Notes: generated by a model not told the origin, from the sequence alone. Counted from the stretch's first letter, positions 47,337-57,013 are shown. The stretch: DNA of 64,000 nt from Acidobacteriota bacterium (GCA_019239425.1 JAFAZX010000062.1:120314-184313), one strand, 5' to 3'. Translations and numbers: made by a program.

Positions 47337-48619
47337 TCGCCGTCGTGCTCGTGCTGTGCGCGTCGGGAGTCGAGGCACGTTCCGCGCAGAAGGGGGCGCG
47401 CGGGGCGGCGGCGCGTGGGGCTGAGGATGTGTCGGCGCTGCTGGCGCGGGCGCTGGAGCTTCTGCGCGAGGGGAAGTTCGTGGAGGCGGAGCCTTTGGTG
47501 CGGCGCGTGGTGGCGGCCGTGCCGTCGAACGCGGACGCGCACGCGCTGTTGGGAGTCATCCTCGACCAGCGCGGTCGCGCGCGCGAGGCCGAAGTCGAGT
47601 ACCGCGCGGCGCTCAAGCTTCGGCCGGAGGCGTTGGCGCCGCGCGCGAACCTGGGCGTGCTGCTCGCGCGCGAGGGGCGGCCGGCCGAGGCCGCGGCGGA
47701 GTTCGAGGCCGTGCTGCGCGCCAGGCCCGGGCACCCGCAGGCGACCTTCAACCTCGGCCTCGCGCTCTTCGAGCTGAAGCGTTACGAGGAGGCCGCGGCG
47801 CTGCTCTCCAGCCCCGCGGCCATCGCGCAGAACGCGCCGGAGGCTTACTACCGGCTCGGCCTCATCAGCGCCGCGCGCGGCCGCGCGGAGGAGGCGGCCG
47901 AGTTCTGGCAGCGCGCGCTCGCGCTGCGCGAGAATTTTCCGGAGGTGCACTTCGCCCTGGCGGAGGAGCTGCGCCGGCAGCGCCGCTACGAGGGCGCGGC
48001 CGAGTTCTACGAGCGCGCTGCGGCCGAAGACCCCGCGCGCCTCGTCTACCGCGTGCGCCTGGGCGGCGTGCTGATGCTGCTCTCGCGCTTCGACCGCGCG
48101 CTCGAAGTTTTTAAAGAGGCGGCCGCGCGCTTCCCCGACACGGCCGAGGCGCACTACTTCGTCGGGATCGCGGCGCGGGGCCTCGGGGACTACGGGGCGG
48201 CGGAGGCCGCGCTGCGCCGCGCGCTGCAACTCAAGCCTGAGAGCGCCGACGCGCTCGCGCAGCTCGGCTTCGTCGTGGGCGAACGCGGGCACGACGCGGA
48301 GGCCGAGAGTCTTCTGCGCCAGGCCGTCAGGGCGGACGCGCGACACTTCTACGCCAACTACAACCTCGGCCGTCTGCTCGTCCGGGGCCGGCGCTACGAG
48401 GAGGCGCTCGAAGTGCTGCGGGGCGCGGCGCGCATACGCGAGTCGGACGCGGGCACACACTACCAGATGTTCCTCGCCCTCACGCGGCTCGGGCGCAAGG
48501 AGGAGGCGGCGCGCGAACTGTCGCTCTTCAAGAAGCTCGACGAGGAGCGGAAGGCGCGTCGTTCGGGGATGGGAGAGGAGCAGGTCGAGGACGCTCTACC
48601 CTCGCCGCCCGGGCCGTGA
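47303..48619 (+). CDS. Secreted or membrane-anchored TPR protein (paralogue)
   Basis: The 438-residue protein has a hydrophobic start (FCIAVVLVLCASGVEARSAQ) and about ten TPR units (ALLGVILDQRGRAREAEVEY; AHYFVGIAARGLGDYGAAEA; LVRGRRYEEALEVLRGAA). It matches the TPR protein at 29683 through most of its length but is ~140 residues shorter. The start is uncertain: TTG 47303 lies in an AT-rich repeat and no clear ribosome-binding site is seen. Scaffold role is inferred. Confidence 0.65.
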   Translation: MRFEISSLKFCIAVVLVLCASGVEARSAQKGARGAAARGAEDVSALLARALELLREGKFVEAEPLVRRVVAAVPSNADAHALLGVILDQRGRAREAEVEYRAALKLRPEALAPRANLGVLLAREGRPAEAAAEFEAVLRARPGHPQATFNLGLALFELKRYEEAAALLSSPAAIAQNAPEAYYRLGLISAARGRAEEAAEFWQRALALRENFPEVHFALAEELRRQRRYEGAAEFYERAAAEDPARLVYRVRLGGVLMLLSRFDRALEVFKEAAARFPDTAEAHYFVGIAARGLGDYGAAEAALRRALQLKPESADALAQLGFVVGERGHDAEAESLLRQAVRADARHFYANYNLGRLLVRGRRYEEALEVLRGAARIRESDAGTHYQMFLALTRLGRKEEAARELSLFKKLDEERKARRSGMGEEQVEDALPSPPGP

Positions 48620-48625
48620 GAGATA

Positions 48626-48726
48626 GGAGGGGTGTTGGGTGCTGGGTGCTGGGTGCTGGGTGAAAACAGCAGTTCCTACCCAACACCTAACACCCAGCAC
48701 CCAGCACCCAACACCCAGCACCCCTA
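48626..48726. repeat. Palindromic repeat, family A copy 4
   Basis: Arms GGTGTTGGGTGCTGGGTGCT and inverse flank GAAAACAGCAGTTCC. It fills the convergent gap between the second TPR gene and the second TonB receptor gene, and its edge contains the receptor's TAG stop. Confidence 0.9.
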
Positions 48727-51700
48727 GAAGTTGATCCTCCCTTGCAGCTCGACGACGCGGCCCGCGAGCCCGCGCTCGGCGCGGCCGAAGAGCGTGTTGG
48801 TGACCTGCGTGCTGGGGCTGTTGAAGTTGAAGGGTTGCAGGTTGAGGATGTTGAAGACGTTGAAGAAGTTCGCCTTCACTTCGAGGAACGTGCGCTCGCC
48901 GAGCGCCTTCGGGAAGCCGAAGCGCTTCGCGACGCTCATGTCGACGTCGAAGTAGCGCGGCCCCCTGAAGGAGTTGCGGCCGATGCCCGGAAGCTGGAAG
49001 CCCGTGGGCGCGCTCGTGTTGAAGAAGGCCGCGCCGCCGCCGGGGAAGTTGGTGCCGTCGATGAACGCGTCGTTGGAGCTGTCCGTGCCCGCGCCGCCGC
49101 GGTACGAGACGGGCCGCACGGGACAGAGCGAGGGGCCGCGCGTGCTGATGCACTGGCCGACGACCGGAGTCCACGGGAAGCCCGTGTGCGCGGTCAGGAT
49201 GCCGCTCAGCTGCCAGCCGCCGAGGAGCGCCGACGCGGCCGTATGCCCCCCGCGGAAGAAGGGAAGCTCCCAGACGCCCGAGGCCACGAAGTTGTGGCGC
49301 ACGTCGAAGTCCGAGGGGCCGCGCTCCTGCCGCACGTCGAGCGGGTAGGTCGGGTTCGTGTTCGCCGTCGGGCCGTCGTACGAGACGATGTCGATGCTCT
49401 TCGACCAGCGGTAGTTGGCGTCGAACGAGACGCCGCCGGAGAAACGCCGCGTCAGGCGCGCGATGAGGGCGTTGTAGCTGGCGGTGGTGTCCGGCGTCGG
49501 GAAGAGGACGTTCGAGAAGACGCCCGGGTCTGTGAAGAGGAAGCGCTCGTTGACGAGGCGCACGAGCTTGCGCGAGGCGCTGCCCTGGTAGCCGACTTCG
49601 GCCGTCAGCTTCGCGGGCAGGCTGTACTGAGTTTCGAGCGAGTAGGTGTAGACGTAGGGCGTCGGCACCTCGGGCGTCGCGCCCCAGACCTCGACCTCGG
49701 AGCCGGGCGGCAGGTTGGTCGGGATGCCGCGCGAGTTGAAGGTCATCCGCAGCGCGGGGTTCGTCGGGTAGCTGAAGGGCGAGGTGCTCGCGCCGAGCGA
49801 GTAGAGAATCTCGCCGCCGTTGAAGGGCGTGCTGAAGTCCGCGGCCGAGGTGCCGCAGCAGATGTTGTAGCGCGCGAAGAAGGGCTGGTTGCCGCGCGTG
49901 TTGGAGTATTCGAGAATCGGGATGCGGTTGTAGGCGATGCCGAAGCCGCCGCGGATGACCAGGCGGTTCTCGTTGAAGAGTCCGCCGAGGCTGTTGCCGT
50001 AGTTGGGGCTGTAGGCGAAGCCGACGCGCGGGGCGAAGTTGTTGCGATCCGGCGGGTAGAGGCGGTCGACGACGACGAGGCTCGCGGCCGTCAACTCCTG
50101 ACCCTTGGGGCCGAGGACGAGGTTACTGAGCAGGCCGTCCCTCTCGCTCAGGGGCGAGAAGTACTCCCAGCGCAGCCCGAGGTTGAGCGTCAGGTTCGGG
50201 CGCAGCTTCCAGTCGTTCTGCCCGAAGAACGCGGTCGTGGACGAGCGGAAGTGGCGCTGTGACTGCGCGAGCCCGCCCGTGCGCGGGTCGGCGTTGACCG
50301 AGTAGAAGAGCGGCGCGTCGTTGGCGAAGTTGAAGAGGCCGGCGAAGGTGTAGAGCGGGCGCGAGCCGCCCGAGAGGTTGTTGTTGTCCTGCTCCCAGCG
50401 GTGCTCGCCGCCGAAACTCCAGGCCATGTTCCCGCGCACCCAGCGGAGCGTGTCGCGGAACTCGAAGGTGTTCTCGGCGAAGACGCCGGGCGTCGTCTCG
50501 GAGCGCGGGGCGCCCCAGCGGATGCGGTCGAACGAGTAGGTCTCGATCTCGATGCGCGGGATGCCGAAGTTCGTCTCGCGCGAAGACTCGACTTCGTCGA
50601 AGGCGAAGCGCGTGGCGTTGAAGCGCGCCTCGTTGATCATCGACGAGGAGAGCGTGCGCGTGTAGGTGAGCATCCCGAAGAGGTTCTGCGGCGCGGTCTC
50701 GACGTCGCCCTGCGGGCGGCTGCGGCCGGCGGCGTCGCCGCCGACTCCGCTGAAGCGCGAGACGTAGGAGCTGAAGGTCAGGATGTCGCGGCTCGTGAGG
50801 TTGAAGTCGAGGCGCGGGTTGAACTGGTTGCCGCGGCTCAGGGTCGGCACGGCGAGCTGGACGAACTGGATGTCGGGGACGCCGTCGAGTCCGCCGCCGT
50901 TCAGGCCGCTGAAGGGCAGGTACTGCCCCTGCGCGCCGGCGAGCCGCCCGATGTCCAGCCCGCTCCCGACCTGCGCGCAGTTCGTCGCGTTGAAGCCGGC
51001 GGCGGCGCAGGTGGTGGGGGCGACGGAGATGATTCGCGGGGCGACGCCCGGGTCGCGGAGGATGCGGGCGGCGTTGGAGTTGGGCCGCTGCGAGATGACG
51101 AGCTGGCGGAACTCCGGCGTCTCGACGAAGGCGCTGACCGTGTCGGCGTTGCTGCTGCGCAGGCCCTCGTAGGAGAAGAAGAAGAAGGCCTTGTCCTTGC
51201 CGAGCCGGAAGGCCGGCGGCATCCCCTCGCCGAAGCGCGGGACGGGGATGGGGCCGCCGATGGAGCCGCCGAACTGATTGACGTGCTGGTTGACGCGGAT
51301 GGGGCGCTGGCCCGGGCCGCCGTACTTGTTATAGGCGTTGAGGCCCGGGCTGTTGTTCTTGAGGAAGAGGCTCCCGTGAAATTCGTTCGTGCCGTTCTGC
51401 GAGACCGTGAGCACCTGCGCGCCGCTGTTGCGCCCGTACTCCGCCGAGTAGACGTTGGCGATGACGCGCACCTCTTTGACCGACTCCTGGTTGGGCGTGA
51501 TGACCGCCGCGCCGCCGTTGGTAAGGCTGTTGACGCTCGTGCCGTCGATCTGGAAGTTGTTAGAGGTGATGCGCTGGCCGTTGGCGGAGATTTGCGGCAC
51601 GTTCTCGGTCTGGAAGATGGAGCGGCTCGAACCGCCCGGCCCGGCCGTGTTCGGCAGGTTGACCGCGCCGCCCGTGCCGCCGCGGGCCGCGTCGCCGAAG

Positions 51701-52200
51701 ACGCCCGGCGTCAGGCGCGCCAGCTCGTACGGGTCGCGGCCGAACTGCGGCAGCTGTCTGACCTCGGTCGTCGAGATGGCCTTGTTCAAGTCCGCGTTCT
51801 CGGTCTCGAGGGCGGGCGCGGCCGAGTCCGTGACCGTGACCGTCTCGGAGACCTCGCCGGTGGTGAGCACGACGTCCGTGCCCTGCACCTGCTCGGCGTT
51901 GACGACGAGGTTCTCGACGGTCGTCTTCTTGAAGCCGGCCTTCTCGGCCGTGAGCGTGTAGGTGCCGGGCGGCAGCTCCGAGATGCGGTAGAAGCCCTCG
52001 TCGCCGGACGTGGCCGTCTGGACGCGCCCCGTCTCGTTGTTCCTGAGCGTGAGCGTGGCCTGGGGGACGACCGCGCCCTGCGGGTCGGTCACGGTGCCCT
52101 GCACGGCGGCGCGGAACTGCGCGCGCGCGCCCGCCGCCAGGGTCAGGACGAAGAGCGCGCACAAGGCCGCGCGGAGCAGACTCGTCGGTTTCCGCCTCAT
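48724..52200 (-). CDS. TonB-dependent receptor with carboxypeptidase-regulatory-like N-domain (2)
   Basis: The 1,158-residue protein starts at ATG 52200 (AGGAGG nine bases upstream) with a signal peptide (LLRAALCALFVLTLAAGARA). Next come a regulatory Ig-like domain (AAVQGTVTDPQGAVVPQATL), plug (TEVRQLPQFGRDPYELARLT) and barrel ending RVVELQGRINF with terminal Phe. It is only distantly related to the receptor at 25298. Outer-membrane uptake role, ligand unknown; it lies next to the xylose-type ABC genes in divergent orientation. Confidence 0.92.
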   Translation of the reverse strand: MRRKPTSLLRAALCALFVLTLAAGARAQFRAAVQGTVTDPQGAVVPQATLTLRNNETGRVQTATSGDEGFYRISELPPGTYTLTAEKAGFKKTTVENLVVNAEQVQGTDVVLTTGEVSETVTVTDSAAPALETENADLNKAISTTEVRQLPQFGRDPYELARLTPGVFGDAARGGTGGAVNLPNTAGPGGSSRSIFQTENVPQISANGQRITSNNFQIDGTSVNSLTNGGAAVITPNQESVKEVRVIANVYSAEYGRNSGAQVLTVSQNGTNEFHGSLFLKNNSPGLNAYNKYGGPGQRPIRVNQHVNQFGGSIGGPIPVPRFGEGMPPAFRLGKDKAFFFFSYEGLRSSNADTVSAFVETPEFRQLVISQRPNSNAARILRDPGVAPRIISVAPTTCAAAGFNATNCAQVGSGLDIGRLAGAQGQYLPFSGLNGGGLDGVPDIQFVQLAVPTLSRGNQFNPRLDFNLTSRDILTFSSYVSRFSGVGGDAAGRSRPQGDVETAPQNLFGMLTYTRTLSSSMINEARFNATRFAFDEVESSRETNFGIPRIEIETYSFDRIRWGAPRSETTPGVFAENTFEFRDTLRWVRGNMAWSFGGEHRWEQDNNNLSGGSRPLYTFAGLFNFANDAPLFYSVNADPRTGGLAQSQRHFRSSTTAFFGQNDWKLRPNLTLNLGLRWEYFSPLSERDGLLSNLVLGPKGQELTAASLVVVDRLYPPDRNNFAPRVGFAYSPNYGNSLGGLFNENRLVIRGGFGIAYNRIPILEYSNTRGNQPFFARYNICCGTSAADFSTPFNGGEILYSLGASTSPFSYPTNPALRMTFNSRGIPTNLPPGSEVEVWGATPEVPTPYVYTYSLETQYSLPAKLTAEVGYQGSASRKLVRLVNERFLFTDPGVFSNVLFPTPDTTASYNALIARLTRRFSGGVSFDANYRWSKSIDIVSYDGPTANTNPTYPLDVRQERGPSDFDVRHNFVASGVWELPFFRGGHTAASALLGGWQLSGILTAHTGFPWTPVVGQCISTRGPSLCPVRPVSYRGGAGTDSSNDAFIDGTNFPGGGAAFFNTSAPTGFQLPGIGRNSFRGPRYFDVDMSVAKRFGFPKALGERTFLEVKANFFNVFNILNLQPFNFNSPSTQVTNTLFGRAERGLAGRVVELQGRINF

Positions 52201-52585
52201 CTTCCAAGTCCTCCTCTTGTCTCTCACAAACTTTTCCGAGAACGCCCCCGCGGGGCCAAAGGGGGAAGGGGCAGAAGCGGCAGGTTCAGGGGAAGGTGCC
52301 CGTCCCGCTTCAAGGCTTTTATTGTGTCGGCTGACGAAGCAAGTGATAGCACTAGGTGCGAAAAAATACAATACAAATTTGGGCGCGCCTCTGTTAATCT
52401 TAGGCGCGTTCCGGGCAGTTAATTCCGTTAGGCACAAAGCAATCAAGGCAGCCGTGTAAGGGGTTCTTCTCCAAGACCTCTGTGCTTCTCTGCGAACTCT
52501 GCGTTAGAAGGGTGCGACCTTTTTAAGGCGGAGTCCGCAAGGGGGCCGCGGGGGTCGCAAAGGCTGACGAAGGAGCGAAAACTTT
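52201..52585. other. Divergent control region between TonB receptor 2 and xylF
   Basis: This 385-base gap is AT-rich around 52340-52440, where promoters are likely but no clear -35/-10 pair was found. It also contains a decayed family C-like segment (52476-52511). Confidence 0.5.
52476..52511. repeat. Degenerate family C-like segment
   Basis: GACCTCTGTGCTTCTCTGCG followed by AACTCTGCGTTAG resembles a decayed family C arm with no partner arm. Confidence 0.4.
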
Positions 52586-53794
52586 ATGAGACAGGCGAGA
52601 GTGTTGGCTTTGGCGTTTGTCGTCGCCGTCGTTCTGAGCGCGGGCTCGTGCGTGAATAACACCAACCAGAACGGCGGCGCGGGCGCGACGGGCGCGGGCT
52701 CGACCGCGGGCGGCTACCAGCGCAAGGCCGCGAAGAAGGCGGGCGAGCCGGTCTACATCGGCTTCTCGATGGACACGCTCAAGGAGGAGCGCTGGAACCG
52801 CGACAAGGCCCTGGTCGAGGCGAGGGCCAAGGAGGTCGGCGCGCAGCTGGACGTGCAGGTCGCCAACGGCTCCGACCCCGTCCAGGTCAACCAGTGCAAC
52901 GACCTTTTGACGAAGGGCGTGGACGTGCTCATCGTCGCGCCGCACAACAGCGAGATCGCCGCCTCCATCGTCCAGGCCGCGCACGCCAAGGGCGTCCCCG
53001 TCATCTCCTACGACCGCCTGATTAAGAACTCCGAGCCAGACCTCTACGTCTCGCACCAGGTCGTGAGGATGGGCGAGATGCAGGGCGAGTACGCACTGAA
53101 GCACATGCCGAAGGGCAACTACGTGCTCATCGGCGGCGCGCCCACCGACAACAACGCGAAGCTTCTGCGCGACGGCCAGATGAACAAGCTCAAGCCGGCC
53201 GTAGACAGCGGAGACATCAAGATCATCTCCGACCAGTTCGCGAAGGAGTGGAAGGCCGAGGAGGCGCAGCGCCTGACCGAAGACGCTTTGACGCGTACGA
53301 AGAACGACATCCAGGCCGTCGTCGCCTCGAACGACGGGACGGCGGGCGGCGCCATCTCGGCGCTCGACACGGCGGGGCTGACGGGCAAGGTGCTCGTGAC
53401 GGGGCAGGACGCGGAACTCATCGCCGTCCAGCGCATCGCCAAGGGCACGCAGACGATGACCATCTACAAGCCCATCAAGCCGCTCGCCGACTCGGCCGTG
53501 GACTCGGCCGTCAAGCTCGCGCGCGGCGAGGCCCTGAACGCGCCCGACAAGATCAACAACGGCAAGGTCGACGTGCCCTCGATCCTGCAGGAGCCGCAGG
53601 CCGTGGACAAAGACAACCTCGACGCCACGGTCATCAAGGACGGCTACCACCCGTGCGAGAAAGTGTATGAGGGCGTGCCCGGCCACCAGTGCCCGAAGCA
53701 GACCGCGGGCGTAGGACACACGGACAGAGGCTCGCTGTTCGCCGTTGCGGCGCTGTTGCTCGGCGGCCTCGGCCTCGCGTTGCGGCTGCGTTGA
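52586..53794 (+). CDS. xylF: Xylose-type ABC transporter substrate-binding lipoprotein with C-terminal membrane segment
   Basis: The 402-residue protein has a lipobox-like signal (VVLSAGSC, Cys22) and the periplasmic-binding-protein family 2 fold: YIGFSMDTLKEERWNRDKAL, DVLIVAPHNSEIAASIVQAA, VPVISYDRLI, VVASNDGTAGGAISAL, VTGQDAELIAVQRIAKGTQT. These match XylF. Unusually, it ends with a hydrophobic stretch and basic tail (RGSLFAVAALLLGGLGLALR), so it may be anchored at both ends or carry a sorting signal. AAGGAG lies 10 bases before ATG. xylG follows after a family C palindrome. Confidence 0.88.
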   Translation: MRQARVLALAFVVAVVLSAGSCVNNTNQNGGAGATGAGSTAGGYQRKAAKKAGEPVYIGFSMDTLKEERWNRDKALVEARAKEVGAQLDVQVANGSDPVQVNQCNDLLTKGVDVLIVAPHNSEIAASIVQAAHAKGVPVISYDRLIKNSEPDLYVSHQVVRMGEMQGEYALKHMPKGNYVLIGGAPTDNNAKLLRDGQMNKLKPAVDSGDIKIISDQFAKEWKAEEAQRLTEDALTRTKNDIQAVVASNDGTAGGAISALDTAGLTGKVLVTGQDAELIAVQRIAKGTQTMTIYKPIKPLADSAVDSAVKLARGEALNAPDKINNGKVDVPSILQEPQAVDKDNLDATVIKDGYHPCEKVYEGVPGHQCPKQTAGVGHTDRGSLFAVAALLLGGLGLALRLR

Positions 53795-53829
53795 GGATTC
53801 AGTCGGGTGTTGAGACTGTCGTGAAATTA

Positions 53830-53905
53830 ATTAACCACAGAGACACAGAGGCACAGCTTGGGGCTTAGTTACTCAAAGCTGTGTCTCTGTGCCTCTGTGG
53901 TTAAT
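53830..53905. repeat. Palindromic repeat, family C copy 3
   Basis: 30 bp arms (ATTAACCACAGAGACACAGA and so on; two A/G swaps) flank 16 bases. It lies between xylF and xylG in the same direction and may lower read-through from the binding-protein gene. Confidence 0.9.
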
Positions 53906-53943
53906 TATCTTTTCACTAATGAGCATGTGACGAATTGAAAAGC

Positions 53944-55485
53944 ATGTCGGCCAACACGGACACACCGCTCCTTGAGATGCGGAATATCGAGAAGAGCTTC
54001 CCCGGCGTGCGCGCGCTCGACGGCGTGAGCTTCGACCTCTACAAGGGCGAGCTGCACGCGCTCGTCGGCGAGAACGGGGCGGGGAAGTCCACCCTGATGA
54101 AGGTGCTCGCGGGCGTCTACCCCTTCGGCACCTACGGCGGCGACGTAGTCATCGACGGCCGGGTGCGCCAGTTCCACAGCGTCCGCGACTCCGAGAACGC
54201 GGGCGTCGCCGTCATCTTCCAGGAGCTTTCGCTCATCAAGGAGTTGACCATCGGCGAGAACATCTTCCTCGGGCGAGAGCCGCGCCGCTTCGGCGTCATC
54301 AAGTGGGAAGAACTCTACAGCCGCGCCCAGAAACTCCTCGACGAGCTGAACCTGTCGCTCGACCCGCGCACGCCCGTCGGCCACCTCGGCATCGGCCAGC
54401 AGCAGCTGGTCGAGATCGCCAAGGCGCTCTCGCAGGAGGCCAGGATACTCGTCCTCGACGAGCCGACGGCCGCGCTCGCCGACGCGGAGGTCGAAACCCT
54501 CTTCCGCATCATCGAGGGTTTGCGCGCGCGCGGCGTCGGCATGATCTACATCTCGCACAAGCTCGAAGAGGTCTTCCGCGTCTCCGAGCGCATCACGGTC
54601 TTGCGCGACGGCCGCACGGTCGGGACGCAGCCGGCAAAGGAGTTGAACGAGGCGCGCGTCATCTCGCTGATGGTCGGCCGCGATGTCAACGACATCTTCC
54701 CCGAGGCCGAGCACGAACGCGGGGATGTCATCTTCGAGGCGCGCAACGTGACGGTCGAAGACCCGAACGTCGCCGGCAAGCTCCTGGTCAAGGAGGTGGG
54801 CTTCAAGGTCAGGCGCGGCGAGGTGCTCGGCATCGCCGGCCTGATGGGCGCGGGGCGGAGTGAGCTGCTGATGGGCATCTTCGGCGCGTGGCCCGGCCGC
54901 GTCTCGGGCGAGGTATACGTCGAGGGCAAAAAGATTAAAGTCTCGAGGCCCTCGGACGCCATCCGGCAGGGCGTCGGCTTCGTCACCGAAGACCGCAAGC
55001 GCTTCGGCCTCGTGCTCGACCAGACCATTCTCAACAACATGACGCTCGCCGGCCTGAAGAAACTCTCGGGCCGCTTCGTCACGGACGTGGACGCCGAGGC
55101 CGCCGCGGGCGAGCGCGCGAAGAAAGACCTGCGCGTCAAGGCCAACTCGGTCTTCACCATCGTCGGCACGCTCTCGGGCGGCAACCAGCAGAAGGTCGTC
55201 CTCGCCAAGTGGCTCCTGACGAACCCGCGCGTGCTCTTCCTCGACGAGCCGACGCGCGGCATCGACGTGGGCGCCAAGCAGGAGATTTACGCGCAGATCA
55301 ACCGGCTCGCGCGCGAGGGGCTCGCCATCGTGCTCGTCTCCTCGGAGCTGCCCGAGGTGCTCGGCCTCTCCGACCGCGTCCTCGTCCTCCACGAGGGCCG
55401 AGTCACCGGCGAGTTCAAGCGCGAGGAGGCGACCCCCGAAGCCGTCATGGCCTGCGCCACCGGCCACACGCAGCGCGCCGCCTGA
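53944..55485 (+). CDS. xylG: Xylose-type ABC transporter, dual ATPase subunit
   Basis: The 513-residue protein has two ABC cassettes. The first has Walker A GENGAGKSTL, signature-like LGIGQQQLVEIAKAL and Walker B ILVLDEPTAAL. The second has the degenerate Walker A GLMGAGRSE, signature LSGGNQQKVVLAKWL and Walker B VLFLDEPTRGIDVG, as in XylG/RbsA/MglA. The RPFxxx-type segment (VTEDRKRFGLVLDQTI) also fits. ATG 53944 is preferred to TTG 53935. Substrate assignment to xylose rests on XylF. Confidence 0.93.
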   Translation: MSANTDTPLLEMRNIEKSFPGVRALDGVSFDLYKGELHALVGENGAGKSTLMKVLAGVYPFGTYGGDVVIDGRVRQFHSVRDSENAGVAVIFQELSLIKELTIGENIFLGREPRRFGVIKWEELYSRAQKLLDELNLSLDPRTPVGHLGIGQQQLVEIAKALSQEARILVLDEPTAALADAEVETLFRIIEGLRARGVGMIYISHKLEEVFRVSERITVLRDGRTVGTQPAKELNEARVISLMVGRDVNDIFPEAEHERGDVIFEARNVTVEDPNVAGKLLVKEVGFKVRRGEVLGIAGLMGAGRSELLMGIFGAWPGRVSGEVYVEGKKIKVSRPSDAIRQGVGFVTEDRKRFGLVLDQTILNNMTLAGLKKLSGRFVTDVDAEAAAGERAKKDLRVKANSVFTIVGTLSGGNQQKVVLAKWLLTNPRVLFLDEPTRGIDVGAKQEIYAQINRLAREGLAIVLVSSELPEVLGLSDRVLVLHEGRVTGEFKREEATPEAVMACATGHTQRAA

Positions 55486-55519
55486 GGCGCGCGACGCCCG
55501 CGGAGACGGGCGAGAGGAG

Positions 55520-55738
55520 ATGGAGAGACGTGTCGAGCACGCGGGCTTAAGGAGGCACCGGCCGAAGAGGCGTTTCAGGTACGAGTACATCATCGGCAGA
55601 TTCAGCGGGCTGACGTCGAAGATGCGCCGCTGGCGCGCCTTCGACGAGATGGAGAAGGAGCAGGACGGCTATCTGGCTCTGGTCGAGAGGTACGAGCGCT
55701 ATAAGAGCGGCCGCGGTGTCGGCGTCGAAGACGAATAA
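55520..55738 (+). CDS. Small conserved-looking protein in the xyl operon
   Basis: The 72-residue protein is basic at the start (LRRHRPKRRFRYEYIIGRFS) and acidic and helical after (MRRWRAFDEMEKEQDGYLAL). High third-position GC supports coding. AGAGGAG sits directly before the ATG, closer than usual. No family is recognised; it sits between ATPase and permease genes and could be a regulator or nothing more than a spacer ORF. Confidence 0.5.
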   Translation: MERRVEHAGLRRHRPKRRFRYEYIIGRFSGLTSKMRRWRAFDEMEKEQDGYLALVERYERYKSGRGVGVEDE

Positions 55739-55762
55739 AAACTTTCCCGTCGGAGTGTTGAG

Positions 55763-57001
55763 ATGAGTGAACGAGCTAACCAGCCCGCGACGAACAGGCC
55801 GCCCGCCACCGCCGACGTGTCGCCGCCCGGCGCGGTGCCGGAGGGCGTCGAGGCGCAGGGGCAGCGCTTCCGCCTGCCGACCGACTCCCTGCGCGCCTAC
55901 ACGATGATCTTCGCGCTGCTCGCCATCTGGCTCTTCTTCCAGTGGAAGACCGTCAGCCCGCTCTACCCTTACGGAATCTTCCTGCACCCGAACAACTTCT
56001 CGAACCTCCTGCAGCAGATGGCCGTGACGGGCGTGCTCGCGGTCGGGATGCTTCTGGTCATCGTCGCGGGTCAGATCGACCTCTCGGTCGGCTCGGTGGT
56101 CGGACTCGCGGGCGGCGTGGCCGCGATGACGCAGGACTACGGCCTCCTGGCCGCGCTCGGGCTGGCGCTGGTCGTCGGCGTCCTCGTCGGCGCGATCCAG
56201 GGGGGCCTCATCGCTTACGGCAACATCCCGGCCTTCATCGTCACGCTCGGCGGGATGCTCGCGTGGCGCGGCGTGATCTTAGGCTTCAGTAAGGGGCAGA
56301 CCGTTCCCGTCACGCTGCCCTTCTTCCGCTGGCTCGGCGTCGGGAAGCTGCCCCAGGAGGTCGGCGCGATTCTGGCGGTCGTCGCCATCGCCGCCGTCAT
56401 CTTCACGACCTTCACGCGCGTCCGCGCGCGCAAGCGGCACGGCCTGAGCGCGCCCGGCGTGGGCGCGAACGTTCTGCGCGTCGTCGTGCCGGCGGCGCTC
56501 ATCGTGCTCTTCATCTACTGGATGAACTACGGCGGCGGGATGCCCGTCCCCGTCCTCGTGCTGCTGGCGGTCGCGGTGCTCGGCGGCTTCCTGACGCAGA
56601 ACACGACCTTCGGCCGCTACCTCTACGCCATCGGCGGCAACCCCGACGCGGCGCGCCTCTCGGGCATCAACATCCGGCAGTACCTGCTCGCGGCCTACTG
56701 CGTGCTCGGCCTGCTCGTCGGCGTGGCCTCTCTGCTGCACACGGGGCGGGTGGGGAGCGCCTCGCCCGACGCGGGCACCTACATGGAGCTTGACGCCATC
56801 GCGGCGTGCGTCATCGGCGGGACGAGTCTGATGGGCGGGCGCGGGACGGTCTCGGGCGCGGTCGTCGGCGCGCTCATCATGGCGAGCCTGGACAACGGTA
56901 TGTCGCTGCTCAACGTCGAAAACTACATGCAGTACATCGTCAAAGGGGTCGTGCTCGTCGCCGCCGTCGGCTTCGACATGCTCGGCCGCCGGAAGAGTTA
57001 G
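55763..57001 (+). CDS. xylH: Xylose-type ABC transporter permease
   Basis: The 412-residue protein has a ~40-residue soluble N-terminus and ~10 transmembrane helices. BPD_transp_2 motifs include LLVIVAGQIDLSVGSVVGLA, GLIAYGNIPAFIVTLGGMLA and AIGGNPDAARLSGINI, the EAA-like loop. GGAG lies seven bases before ATG 55763. It completes the ABC set with XylF and XylG. Confidence 0.92.
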   Translation: MSERANQPATNRPPATADVSPPGAVPEGVEAQGQRFRLPTDSLRAYTMIFALLAIWLFFQWKTVSPLYPYGIFLHPNNFSNLLQQMAVTGVLAVGMLLVIVAGQIDLSVGSVVGLAGGVAAMTQDYGLLAALGLALVVGVLVGAIQGGLIAYGNIPAFIVTLGGMLAWRGVILGFSKGQTVPVTLPFFRWLGVGKLPQEVGAILAVVAIAAVIFTTFTRVRARKRHGLSAPGVGANVLRVVVPAALIVLFIYWMNYGGGMPVPVLVLLAVAVLGGFLTQNTTFGRYLYAIGGNPDAARLSGINIRQYLLAAYCVLGLLVGVASLLHTGRVGSASPDAGTYMELDAIAACVIGGTSLMGGRGTVSGAVVGALIMASLDNGMSLLNVENYMQYIVKGVVLVAAVGFDMLGRRKS

Positions 57002-57013
57002 ACGCAACCCTTT

